Below are positions 28,137-35,999 of a DNA stretch of 64,000 nt, one piece after another; the stretch's first letter is position 1; the number at the start of each line of letters is the position of its first letter. A program made the position numbers and the translations under genes. Below the pieces are notes generated by a model that saw only the letters and a list, made by a program, of their open reading frames with translations, had not been told where the DNA came from and did not search any database. The DNA is from CALKZN01 sp964633815 (lineage in GTDB: Bacteria > Pseudomonadota > Gammaproteobacteria > Arenicellales > Arenicellaceae). The stretch lies in contig CAZWHW010000004.1 of NCBI GenBank assembly GCA_964633815.1, forward strand, positions 1 through 64,000. The letters are read 5' to 3'.

Positions 28137-30017
28137 ATGCCCGAAAATCACGCCAAAATTTATCCGCCTGATGGAATTACTGGTCGCACGGATGTCGATA
28201 TTATTAATCCAAGTGATGCTCAAACTCTCGATGAAATGTTTCGTGAACGTGTTAGACGTTCTGCAAACAAAGTAGCTTATACTGAATATGATGAGAAATT
28301 TGATGATTGGCTGAATTATTCATGGGCAGACATAGCTGCTCAAGTTGAACGTTGGCAAGTTGCTCTGCAATCCTCTGGGCTTGAAAAAGGTGATCGAGTT
28401 GCTATTCGATTAAAAAATGGCATTGATTGGGTGATCTGTGATCAAGCCGCCTTGCGTTTAGGTTTAGTAGTTGTGCCGTTATATTGTGCTGATAGAGCAG
28501 ATAATGTGAATTATGTTCTGGCTAATTCTGGTTCAAAACTCTTGTTTTTAGATTCAGAAGATGACTGGGAAGAGATTCGAGATGCTGATGGTGAAGGAAC
28601 GACCAAGCTAAGCAATATTAATCATGTCATCGTATGTCAGAAGTCATTGATTGAAAAAGAGAATAAACGAATTCAACATGTAAACTCATGGCTGCCTGAA
28701 GTGGGCGAACATTTGGAGCGAGGTTTAGCTGAGCCTGATGATTTAGCATCAATTGTGTACACTTCTGGAACTACGGGCAAGCCAAAAGGTGTGATGCTAT
28801 CTCATAAAAATATGTTGCATAATGCATATGCAGGCATGAGAAGTGTGCCGCTTGTACCTACAGACACCATTTTGTCGTTTTTGCCGTTGTCGCATACCTT
28901 TGAGCGAACCATTGGCTATTATGCTGGGATGATGAGCGGTGTACAGACATACTATAATCGTAGTATTCCTCAATTAGTGGATGATTTGTTGATTGCCAAG
29001 CCTTCGGTGATGATTGCTGTACCAAGGATCTTTGAACGAGTGAATAATAAAATTTTTCAAGGTGTTGCTGAATCGTCAGGTATCAAGAAAAAATTATTTT
29101 ATGCTGCAATGGATGCAGGTTGGCATCGATTTGAATATGAACAAGGGCGCGAAACTTGGCACCCGAAGTTGCTGTTGCAACCAGTCCTTGATGTTCTGGT
29201 GGGCAAGAAAATACGTGAAAAGCTCGGCGGCAATTTGCGTTTCTCGGTTGTGGGTGGTGCGCCATTATCCCCAGCTGTCGCTAAAACATTTATCAGTCTA
29301 GGCGTTCTATTATTACAAGGTTATGGATTGACCGAAAGTAGTCCAGTTATCAGTGTTAATACCCCTGAAAGCAATAAACCTGATAGTATTGGTTTGCCTT
29401 TGCGTGGAGTGGATGTTGCTATTAGCGATGAGCAAGAATTGCTAGTTTATGGCGACAATGTGATGCAAGGTTATTGGAAAAACTCGAAAGCAACTAAAGA
29501 AGTAGTCAGTTCTGATGGTTGGCTACATACGGGCGATCAGGCGGCACTTGATGACCAAGGTTTTTTACGAATTGTTGGGCGCTTGAAAGATATTTTAGTA
29601 TTAGCAAATGGTGAGAAAGTTCCACCAGCTGATATGGAGGTTGCCATCAGTAAAGATAATTTGTTTGAACAAGTGATGGTGGTTGGTGAAGGTAAGCCTT
29701 TTTTGTCGGCTTTATTAGTGCTAAATCCTGAAGAATGGCAAAAGTTACAAAGAGAACAGCGTTTTAATCCAGCAAATTTATCCAGTAGCCGGTTACAAAC
29801 TCTATTGCTTGAAAGAGTGGCAGATCGCGTCCAAGAGTTTCCTGGTTATGCTAAAATTCGCAAGGTGGTTGCTATTGAAGAAGAGTGGACAGTTGAGGAA
29901 GGTTTGATTACTCCAACTCTGAAGGTGAAACGTCCTAAAGTGTTGGAAAAATTCTCAGCTGAAGTTGAATCAATGTACGCAGGTCATGGCGTTAACACTG
30001 GTGAAAGTTCGTCATAA
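28137..30017 (+). CDS. AMP-forming long-chain acyl-CoA synthetase
   Basis: 626 residues, ATG 28137 after a GAGGAG ribosome site. Adenylate-forming family motifs: YTSGTTGKPKG (208-218), FLPLSHTFERTIGYYAG, the GGAPLS and GYGLTESSP core, WLHTGDQ and GRLKDILVLANGEKVPP near the C-terminus. It activates fatty acids with ATP and CoA at the inner face of the membrane. The architecture is the long 600-residue Faa/FadD15-like type rather than enteric FadD. It stands next to fadE, which suggests a shared role in fatty-acid use, though each probably has its own transcript. Confidence 0.9.
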   Translation: MPENHAKIYPPDGITGRTDVDIINPSDAQTLDEMFRERVRRSANKVAYTEYDEKFDDWLNYSWADIAAQVERWQVALQSSGLEKGDRVAIRLKNGIDWVICDQAALRLGLVVVPLYCADRADNVNYVLANSGSKLLFLDSEDDWEEIRDADGEGTTKLSNINHVIVCQKSLIEKENKRIQHVNSWLPEVGEHLERGLAEPDDLASIVYTSGTTGKPKGVMLSHKNMLHNAYAGMRSVPLVPTDTILSFLPLSHTFERTIGYYAGMMSGVQTYYNRSIPQLVDDLLIAKPSVMIAVPRIFERVNNKIFQGVAESSGIKKKLFYAAMDAGWHRFEYEQGRETWHPKLLLQPVLDVLVGKKIREKLGGNLRFSVVGGAPLSPAVAKTFISLGVLLLQGYGLTESSPVISVNTPESNKPDSIGLPLRGVDVAISDEQELLVYGDNVMQGYWKNSKATKEVVSSDGWLHTGDQAALDDQGFLRIVGRLKDILVLANGEKVPPADMEVAISKDNLFEQVMVVGEGKPFLSALLVLNPEEWQKLQREQRFNPANLSSSRLQTLLLERVADRVQEFPGYAKIRKVVAIEEEWTVEEGLITPTLKVKRPKVLEKFSAEVESMYAGHGVNTGESSS

Positions 30018-30062
30018 TTTGCAATGAATCTAAACTGCCAATAGCGGATTTGAGAATCTGAA

Positions 30063-30728
30063 ATGCGTCGTTATCTTATGAATGCTGCTGTGCTTGTCGC
30101 AGCATTAATAGTTATTGTTTTATCTGGAATAAAGGTTAATGCGATAGAAAATTATCAAGAAGCTAAACAGGTGTTTTGGGAAGAGATCTATCCTAAAGGG
30201 CACACATTGTATTGCCACGCTAATATTGCTCACGCTAAAGACAAAGAAGTGAATGTTGAGCATGTTTTTCCAATGGCTTGGGTTAAGAATAGCCTTAAAT
30301 GTGGAACACGTGATGAATGCCGTCAAAATAGTGAATTTTTCAATCGAATAGAAGGGGATTTACATAATTTATATCCAGCTTTGGCTAAACTGAATTATGC
30401 AAGACAAGCTTATCGTTTTGGGACTATCAAAGGTGAAGATCGTCGTTTTGGTAAGCACTGTGATTTTGAAGTGAGTAAAAAAGATCGTGTAGCAGAACCG
30501 CGCCAAGAGGTTCGCGGTGACGTGGCGAGAGCTATGTTTTATATGGAACATCAGTATGACGAACTAGTCTTATTTAAAAAACAAGCGGATATTTTATTGA
30601 AATGGCATTTTGAAGACCCACCTTCAAAAGAAGAGCGCTGGCGAAATGATAAAATTGAAAAAATTCAAGGTAATCGCAACCCATTCATTGATGATCCAGA
30701 GTTATTAAAAAAACGAATTCAAAAGTAA
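30063..30728 (+). CDS. endA: secreted/periplasmic endonuclease I
   Basis: 221 residues with an N-terminal signal peptide (AAVLVAALIVIVLSGIKVNA, cleavage after about residue 27). Endonuclease I signatures: VNVEHVFPMAWV (catalytic His), GDLHNLYPA, RGDVARAMFYMEHQY, and the terminal WRNDKIEKIQGNRNPFIDDP. Four cysteines are in places where disulfides are expected in the Vvn/EndA family. It cleaves double-stranded DNA non-specifically outside the cytoplasm. It lies 45 bp after the acyl-CoA synthetase and 31 bp before the LolA-like gene. Confidence 0.92.
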   Translation: MRRYLMNAAVLVAALIVIVLSGIKVNAIENYQEAKQVFWEEIYPKGHTLYCHANIAHAKDKEVNVEHVFPMAWVKNSLKCGTRDECRQNSEFFNRIEGDLHNLYPALAKLNYARQAYRFGTIKGEDRRFGKHCDFEVSKKDRVAEPRQEVRGDVARAMFYMEHQYDELVLFKKQADILLKWHFEDPPSKEERWRNDKIEKIQGNRNPFIDDPELLKKRIQK

Positions 30729-30759
30729 GATTAATCGACAAAAGACTTCAGGTGGAATA

Positions 30760-31584
30760 ATGCAAGTAACAAATCAAAAGGCTGGGCAAAAGAAATTTTT
30801 AAAACCGATCGTTGTTTTTAGTTGTATTGTCAGTGTTTTAACAGCGAGTTTTGTTCAAGCTCAAACTCCAGAAGAAAAAGGTTTACGCATTGCTAATGAA
30901 TCTGATCTCAGAGACACGGGATGGGGCGACTCTCAAGCCAAGATGAAGATGGTATTGCGCAATAAAGCAGGCAAAGAAAGTGCTCGAGAAATCCGAATAA
31001 AAAACCTCGAAGTGCAAAATGATGGCGATAAATCGATTAGCATTTTTGATAGACCTGCGGATGTGCGTGGAACGACTTTTCTAAGTCATACCCATGTTAC
31101 TGAAGCTGATGATCAATGGCTATATTTACCAGCAGTTAAGCGAATTAAACGCATTTCTTCTGCCAATAAATCGGGCCCATTTATGGGTAGTGAGTTTTCT
31201 TATGAAGACTTAAGCTCTCAAGAAGTGGGCAAATATATTCATAAGTTTGTCGGGGAAGAAACAGTTGCGGGTCGTGCCACGTTCAAACTTGAACAAACGC
31301 CGACTTATGCAAAATCAGGTTATGTTCGTAGACTGACATGGATTGATAAAGAACATTATTATCCAATTAAAACAGAGTTTTACGATAGAAAAAATGCCTT
31401 ATTAAAAACATTAGAGTTCAGCGATTATCAGCAATATCTAGATAAGTTTTGGCGTGCAGGGAAAATGCAAATGCAAAACCACCAGAATGGCAAGTCGACG
31501 GATTTAGTATGGGAAGGCTATGAATTTAAGTTAGGTCTAAAAGATTCGGATTTCTCACAAACAGCTTTAAAACGAGTTCGGTAA
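30760..31584 (+). CDS. outer membrane lipoprotein-sorting protein (LolA-like fold)
   Basis: 274 residues; hydrophobic signal near residues 15-34 (IVVFSCIVSVLTASFVQAQ). The mature part has MKMVLRNKAGKESAREIRI, DDQWLYLPAVKRIKRISSANKSGPFMGSEFSYEDLS and a C-terminal DYQQYLDKFWRAGKMQMQN, which characterise the LolA-like family that usually travels with RND/MMPL exporters. It is a periplasmic beta-sheet protein thought to carry or scaffold lipids or lipoproteins. AGGTGG ribosome site before ATG 30760. Immediate partners are an outer-membrane protein (21 bp downstream) and a lipoprotein. The expected RND exporter gene is not in this window. Confidence 0.82.
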   Translation: MQVTNQKAGQKKFLKPIVVFSCIVSVLTASFVQAQTPEEKGLRIANESDLRDTGWGDSQAKMKMVLRNKAGKESAREIRIKNLEVQNDGDKSISIFDRPADVRGTTFLSHTHVTEADDQWLYLPAVKRIKRISSANKSGPFMGSEFSYEDLSSQEVGKYIHKFVGEETVAGRATFKLEQTPTYAKSGYVRRLTWIDKEHYYPIKTEFYDRKNALLKTLEFSDYQQYLDKFWRAGKMQMQNHQNGKSTDLVWEGYEFKLGLKDSDFSQTALKRVR

Positions 31585-31605
31585 ACTAGTTGTTATATTT
31601 GCCTG

Positions 31606-32763
31606 ATGACTAGACTTATAGCAATTCTAGCATGTTCACTTTTATTCGCATTCCCCGTGTTGGCTGAGTGGAATCATGAGTTGGAACTAGAATTGCGTTA
31701 TTTCCCAAATGCACCTCAATTTGAAGAGCAAGGTCGAAATGCGGCAGCAATTATTTACCGGCCTATTTGGTCTACGGTTACGGGTAATTCACTATTCGAC
31801 TTTCGCGGCATAGTGCGTTATGACGAAAATGATGAAGAACGTAATTTGATCGATATTACTGAACTCTCATGGTCTTATGCTTATCAAGATTGGGAGCTGA
31901 AGTTAGGTATTGGTAAAGTATTTTGGGGGGTGGCTGAGACTCAACATTTAGTCGATATTATCAATCAAACTGATTTAGTTGACGACCTTGATACAGAGAC
32001 CAAATTAGGACAACCATTGATTAGTTTGTCGCGCTCAACAAATGTAGGTGTATTTGATTTTTTTGTGCTGCCATTTTTTAGAGAACGAACTTTTGCTGGC
32101 CCAAATGGCAGGTTAAGAACTCAGCCTTTTGTTGATACAGATCTAGCTGAGTTTGAGTCAGATGATGAAGAAAATCATATTGATTATGCTGTACGTTGGT
32201 CGCATAACATTAGTATATTTGACGTTGGCTTAAGTTATTTTAATGGCACGGGTCGAGATCCAGTGTTCACTTTAACGGAGGATAATGCTGCGTTAGTTCC
32301 AAATTATGTGCAAATCGAACAGTTTGGAATTGATGCTCAAGCAACTTCAGGTGCTTGGTTATGGAAGCTGGAAGCAATAGATCGTTCAGCCGCTGAGGTC
32401 TTTCCGACTGAAAATTTTCAGGCAGTAATTGCTGGTCTTGAATATACTTTTTTTGATTTGGCGGGCGCGGATATAGGAATAGTGGTCGAACATTCTTTTG
32501 ACAGTCGCGGGGAACAATCTTTTAGCGATGATTTAACCTTTGTTGGCGCTCGGTTAGCATTGAATGATGAGCAAAGTACCGACCTTTTGATTGGCTGTAG
32601 TGTGGATGGCACCCTATGTTCTGTTGAGGGTTCGCGCCGAATAGGAGAGTCTTTTAAACTGTCTCTACGTGGCAATACGTTTTCTAACATCGAGGAAGAT
32701 GGTTTTTTGGCATCACAGAGGGAAGATGATTTTTTACAACTAAGCTTGGCTTATTTTTTTTAA
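31606..32763 (+). CDS. putative outer membrane beta-barrel protein
   Basis: 385 residues. Signal peptide ends at VLA-EW (residue 20). The mature sequence alternates aromatic and polar residues in short strands (WNHELELELRYFP, WELKLGIGKVFWGV, IDYAVRWSHNISIFDVGLSYF) and ends in aromatic FF, the terminal signature recognised by the BAM complex. A Cys pair (LIGCSVDGTLCSV) lies near residue 328. I do not recognise a characterised homologue; proteins of this look are found beside LolA-like and MMPL genes. It directly follows the LolA-like gene. Confidence 0.75.
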   Translation: MTRLIAILACSLLFAFPVLAEWNHELELELRYFPNAPQFEEQGRNAAAIIYRPIWSTVTGNSLFDFRGIVRYDENDEERNLIDITELSWSYAYQDWELKLGIGKVFWGVAETQHLVDIINQTDLVDDLDTETKLGQPLISLSRSTNVGVFDFFVLPFFRERTFAGPNGRLRTQPFVDTDLAEFESDDEENHIDYAVRWSHNISIFDVGLSYFNGTGRDPVFTLTEDNAALVPNYVQIEQFGIDAQATSGAWLWKLEAIDRSAAEVFPTENFQAVIAGLEYTFFDLAGADIGIVVEHSFDSRGEQSFSDDLTFVGARLALNDEQSTDLLIGCSVDGTLCSVEGSRRIGESFKLSLRGNTFSNIEEDGFLASQREDDFLQLSLAYFF

Positions 32764-32804
32764 ACCTGATATAAATTTATATTCTTCAAACAAAGGAGAA
32801 GTCT

Positions 32805-33659
32805 ATGCGTGCATTTATAATTTTGTTAATCACTACGTTTTTGGTTGCTTGTAGTTCTGAAATGCAAGTAACGACTACATTAAATTCTACTAAAGATATT
32901 CAATCAGGAGACTCTGTTTATTTGTCAGGTATACCAGTTGCAGAAGTGATTGATGTTGATCAACAAGCTGGAAAAACTAAATTAACTCTTGAGCTTACTA
33001 ATCAAGGTGAAAGTTCAATTAAGAAAAATGCTGCAATTGTGGTGAATCGTTTGAAAGCTGAGGCACCGATTGAAGTTTATAACAAGCAGGGCGAAACTGA
33101 ATTGATTCAAAATGGCGCAGAACTTCAAGGTTTGAACTCGATGTTTCAGCTAGGTGCTTGGATGGTTGGTGATTCTCTAACTACTGGAAAAGACAGCTTG
33201 TCAGAATATGTTGATGCGTTTCAGCGCTATTTGAATGGCGATAAATTTCAACAAGACAAAGAGGCTGTGCAAGCAGCGGCGAAACAATTAGGTCAAGAAG
33301 TGCAAGGTGCAGCGCAGGTGCTAGCTGATGAAGCTAAAAGAGTGACAAAAGACTTAGGCATTACTGAGCAAAAAGCGGCTGAAGCCATTGAACAACTCGG
33401 TACTGAACTTGCTCCAGTATTAAATGAATTTTCGAAAAGCGGTCAGGCTGTTGTTGAAGAATTAGAGAAGTTTTCTGAAAATATGAAAGCGCAAAACCCA
33501 GAAGCAAAAGAGCTGGGCAGCACTATTTTATCCAGTTTGTTGAAAACGTTGGAACAAGTGAATAATAGTCTAGATCAACCACAGGCTTCTGAAAACGAAG
33601 AGTCAGAGAATACGTCAAAAAATTCAGAAATTTCACCGAAACTTTTTGAGCCACAATAA
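32805..33659 (+). CDS. lipoprotein with an MCE/MlaD-like N-terminal domain
   Basis: 284 residues. The signal ends in lipobox LVAC with Cys16. Residues about 20-95 (TLNSTKDIQSGDSVYLSGIPVAEVIDVD and NAAIVVNRL) resemble the MCE/MlaD beta domain that binds phospholipids. The rest is a long Ala/Glu/Gln-rich helical region (KQLGQEVQGAAQVLADEAK) that should form a coiled coil, then an acidic Ser-rich tail. MCE proteins move lipids between membranes; a single-MCE lipoprotein with a coiled coil could bridge the periplasm. The MCE call is by pattern only. Good GGAG ribosome site; 41 bp after the barrel gene. Confidence 0.6.
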   Translation: MRAFIILLITTFLVACSSEMQVTTTLNSTKDIQSGDSVYLSGIPVAEVIDVDQQAGKTKLTLELTNQGESSIKKNAAIVVNRLKAEAPIEVYNKQGETELIQNGAELQGLNSMFQLGAWMVGDSLTTGKDSLSEYVDAFQRYLNGDKFQQDKEAVQAAAKQLGQEVQGAAQVLADEAKRVTKDLGITEQKAAEAIEQLGTELAPVLNEFSKSGQAVVEELEKFSENMKAQNPEAKELGSTILSSLLKTLEQVNNSLDQPQASENEESENTSKNSEISPKLFEPQ

Positions 33660-33689
33660 ACAGATTCTGAAAAAAAGTGACTTTGTATA

Positions 33690-33716
33690 AGCTTTAGGGC
33701 TGAAATGGCTAAAGCT
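33690..33716. terminator. weak hairpin between convergent genes
   Basis: AGCTTTAG (33690-33697) pairs with CTAAAGCT (33709-33716) across an 11-nt loop. It lies between the lipoprotein and flavin reductase genes, which converge. No good T-run follows on either strand, so termination is only suggested by position. Confidence 0.35.
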
Positions 33717-33775
33717 ATATATTTATTGAAGTATTAGTTTGTATGTGTTTTCTTTTATAAGTGGTTGTTTAATTA

Positions 33776-34387
33776 TTACTTTGGCCGTTTGACTGTAAAA
33801 GAGGGTGAAATAGAAGCGTAGTTATTACCGCCCAGTCTAGCGAGGGGATTCAGCTGGTCGGCATCAACAGTTAAGCGTGTATCATCTTGTTTGGCAATGC
33901 TGTCACATATAAAAGCGTTATGCACTTCGCCAAATACCAGTGACATTGGCTTATTGCCAATTTCTTTAATTTCAAACAATGAACAAGCAAACGCAATTTT
34001 GGCATCTTTGATACGAGGTAGTTGGCTGTTTGGCATTGGCGTTGTCTGCAGACCAATGTGGTCAACTTCTGAATCGCCATAATCTAGATTGGCGGCGCTT
34101 AAGTTGAGTTCATTTACTAAGTCGGTGTGAGCAATGTGCAAAACAAAGTCTTTGCGATTGCGAATGTTTTGCAGCGTATCTTTGTTGCCATCATCGAGCT
34201 TTTTGCCAATAGAAAACATCAGAAGAGCAGGGTCACTGGCAACTGCTGTGAAATATGAAAATGGCGCAAGGTTGTAATTTCCAGATTCATTTTCAGACAA
34301 CACCCAAGCAATCGGGCGAGGAATGATGGTTTGAATTAAAGTGAAATACACTTGGTTTGCAGAAAGCTCTTGGAAGTTGATATACAT
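33776..34387 (-). CDS. flavin reductase-like domain protein (FMN-binding split barrel)
   Basis: 203 residues from ATG 34385-34387. Features of the flavin reductase-like family: IIPRPIAWVLSENESGNYNLAPFSYFTAVASDPALLMFSIG near the N-terminus, DTLQNIRNRKDFVLHIA, and LVFGEVHNAFI followed by LARLGGNNYA. These proteins bind FMN and reduce it with NAD(P)H or act as small flavoenzymes. No partner monooxygenase is adjacent. It diverges from the rpsF operon and lies opposite the MCE-like lipoprotein gene. Confidence 0.85.
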   Translation of the reverse strand: MYINFQELSANQVYFTLIQTIIPRPIAWVLSENESGNYNLAPFSYFTAVASDPALLMFSIGKKLDDGNKDTLQNIRNRKDFVLHIAHTDLVNELNLSAANLDYGDSEVDHIGLQTTPMPNSQLPRIKDAKIAFACSLFEIKEIGNKPMSLVFGEVHNAFICDSIAKQDDTRLTVDADQLNPLARLGGNNYASISPSFTVKRPK

Positions 34388-34474
34388 AATGATGTTTTAT
34401 TGATTGAGATGTTGTACTAGTTGATTTTAACGAAGTTGACGCAGCTTTACGTGCAATAAATCTTTTTCTAAGCA

Positions 34475-34502
34475 TTGTTTTTATTTGGTTTTAATGTAAA
34501 AT
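34475..34502 (+). promoter_or_regulatory. promoter of the rpsF-rpsR-rplI operon
   Basis: -35 TTGTTT (34475-34480), 16-bp spacer, -10 TAAAAT (34497-34502) preceded by TG, and a G+C-rich discriminator CCGCGC directly after. That arrangement is typical of stringently controlled ribosomal promoters. Confidence 0.65.
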
Positions 34503-34656
34503 CCGCGCTCCACGTTTAAGCGTGGTGAATGTAAGTGTAAAAGATGATTTTCATTTCTAGAGCACGAACTCCTTGTTTTACTGTATGCACAAATGTTTTC
34601 TCGACAGTGTGTGTGCGGAAAACTGTATTCCGAAAGGACATTTTAAAGAGAGAATT
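34503..34656 (+). promoter_or_regulatory. structured rpsF leader, possible S6:S18 autoregulatory element
   Basis: The 154-nt leader has a hairpin CCACG/CGTGG (34510-34525) and a second, CGGAA/TTCCG (34616-34632), with an adjacent TCC-GAAA-GGA mini-hairpin just before the ribosome site. Many bacteria bind the S6:S18 complex to a CCG-containing leader structure in front of rpsF. The placement fits, but I could not verify the consensus fold by eye. Confidence 0.35.
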
Positions 34657-35049
34657 ATGAGACATTTTGAAATTATATATTTGGTTCATCCGGACCAAGG
34701 CGACCAAGTTGGCGCGATGATTGAGCGCTACACAAAAGTTGTTGAAGATGCTAAAGGTGTTGTTCACCGCGTTGAAGATTGGGGCCGCCGTCGTTTAGCA
34801 TACACAATCGATAAAGTTCACAAAGCACACTATGTTTTGATGAACGTTGAAGTTGATCAAGACACACTTCAAGAAATTGAGAATTTATTCCGTTTCAATG
34901 ATGCCATTATCCGTAGCATGACATTGAAAATGAAATCAGCAATCACAGAAAAATCGGTTATGTTGGCATCTGTTGAAGATGAGCGCCAACGTGAATCAGA
35001 GCGCGAAGCAGCGCGTGTTGCCGAAGCATCATCTGAGGAGGAAGAATAA
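34657..35049 (+). CDS. rpsF: 30S ribosomal protein bS6
   Basis: 130 residues from ATG 34657 (MRHFEIIYLVHPDQ), preceded by AAGAGAGAA. The longer open frame upstream is leader RNA and lacks homology. The core fold ends near residue 100 (DAIIRSMTLKMK) and is followed by an acidic tail rich in Glu and Arg (ESEREAARVAEASSEEEE). bS6 binds bS18 on the 30S platform. The stop codon overlaps the rpsR start by one base (TAATG), so the two are translationally coupled. No priB lies between them, unlike the E. coli operon. Confidence 0.97.
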   Translation: MRHFEIIYLVHPDQGDQVGAMIERYTKVVEDAKGVVHRVEDWGRRRLAYTIDKVHKAHYVLMNVEVDQDTLQEIENLFRFNDAIIRSMTLKMKSAITEKSVMLASVEDERQRESEREAARVAEASSEEEE

Positions 35050-35318
35050 TGGCTCGTAAACAACAAAAAGGTAAACGCCGTTCTAGTAATTTTCGTCGTT
35101 TCACTCGCGCACGTTACTGTAAGTTCACTGCAGCTGGTGTAACTGAAATTGATTATAAAGATCTTGCCACCTTGAAAGAGTATGTTTCTGAATCAGGCAA
35201 AATCATTTCTAGTCGTAATACTGGCACTAAAGCACGTTTTCAGCGTCAATTGACGACAGCGATCAAGCGCGCTCGTTTCTTAGCATTGTTGCCATATACT
35301 GATGGCCACAAATCATAG
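35049..35318 (+). CDS. rpsR: 30S ribosomal protein bS18
   Basis: 89 residues against 75 in E. coli; the extra part is an N-terminal basic extension (MARKQQKGKRRSSNFRRF). The conserved core is YCKFTAAGVTEIDYKD, LATLKEYVSESGKIISSRNTGT and AIKRARFLALLPYTD. It partners with bS6 in the small subunit. Its ATG overlaps the rpsF stop, and rplI follows after 9 bp. Confidence 0.97.
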   Translation: MARKQQKGKRRSSNFRRFTRARYCKFTAAGVTEIDYKDLATLKEYVSESGKIISSRNTGTKARFQRQLTTAIKRARFLALLPYTDGHKS

Positions 35319-35327
35319 GAGACTATC

Positions 35328-35774
35328 ATGCAAGTTATATTGTTAGAAAATGTCGCCAATGTTGGCAAATTAGGTGATTTAGTTAATGTTAAAGCAGGCT
35401 TTGCACGCAACTATCTTGTTCCGCAAGGTAAGGCAACCATTGCAACTGAAGATAATATTGCTAAATTTGAACAGCGACGTGCTGAGCTTGAGAAGTTATC
35501 AGCTGATAAATTGCAAGCAGCTCAAGCGCGTTCCAAAGAATTTGAAGGTCAAGTTCTTGAAATTGCTTCTCGTGCTAGTGAAGAAGGTAAGCTATTTGGT
35601 TCAGTGGGTGTTTTTGAAATCTCGGATGCTTTCACTGCAAAAGGTTTAGAATTAAATAAGTCTGAAGTTCGTTTACCTGAAGGTCCTTTGAAAGAAGTTG
35701 GTGAACATGAAGTCGAAATTGCTGTTCACTCTGAAGTTGTTTTCAAAGTGATGGTTAACATCATTGCTGAATAA
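35328..35774 (+). CDS. rplI: 50S ribosomal protein bL9
   Basis: 148 residues. The N-terminal domain VILLENVANVGKLGDLVNVKAGFARNYLVP is the bL9 signature, followed by the long connecting helix (residues about 41-75) and the C-terminal domain (KLFGSVGVFEISDAF ... HEVEIAVHSEVVFKVMVNI). It helps maintain frame in the large subunit. Last gene of the rpsF operon; a strong terminator starts 38 bp after its stop codon. Confidence 0.97.
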   Translation: MQVILLENVANVGKLGDLVNVKAGFARNYLVPQGKATIATEDNIAKFEQRRAELEKLSADKLQAAQARSKEFEGQVLEIASRASEEGKLFGSVGVFEISDAFTAKGLELNKSEVRLPEGPLKEVGEHEVEIAVHSEVVFKVMVNIIAE

Positions 35775-35812
35775 GTACTGCTGAAAATAGACTTCATAGG
35801 CATTCAAAAAAA

Positions 35813-35837
35813 GCGAGGCATTAGCCTCGCTTTTTTT
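35813..35837 (+). terminator. Rho-independent terminator of the rpsF-rpsR-rplI operon
   Basis: GCGAGGC (35813-35819) and GCCTCGC (35824-35830) form a perfect stem around ATTA, followed by seven T (35831-35837). The preceding A-run extends the pairing. Confidence 0.92.
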
Positions 35838-35999
35838 ATGTGTTCTTTCATGAATCTGAGTCTATCAATATTGAATGTCCAGAGTGAGTGCTATAAGATT
35901 GACTGCTCTTTTTTGCTGTTTAAATTAATGCAATTTAGCAAAAATTTTAAAATAAAATTCGCATTTTTTCACTTTTAGGAAGTAACACTTGGGTTTACA

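Noticed and set aside
34573..34656. 28-residue N-terminal extension of rpsF
   Set aside because: The region is the structured leader of the ribosomal operon, the extra residues are Cys-rich and unlike bS6, and ATG 34657 has a proper ribosome site.
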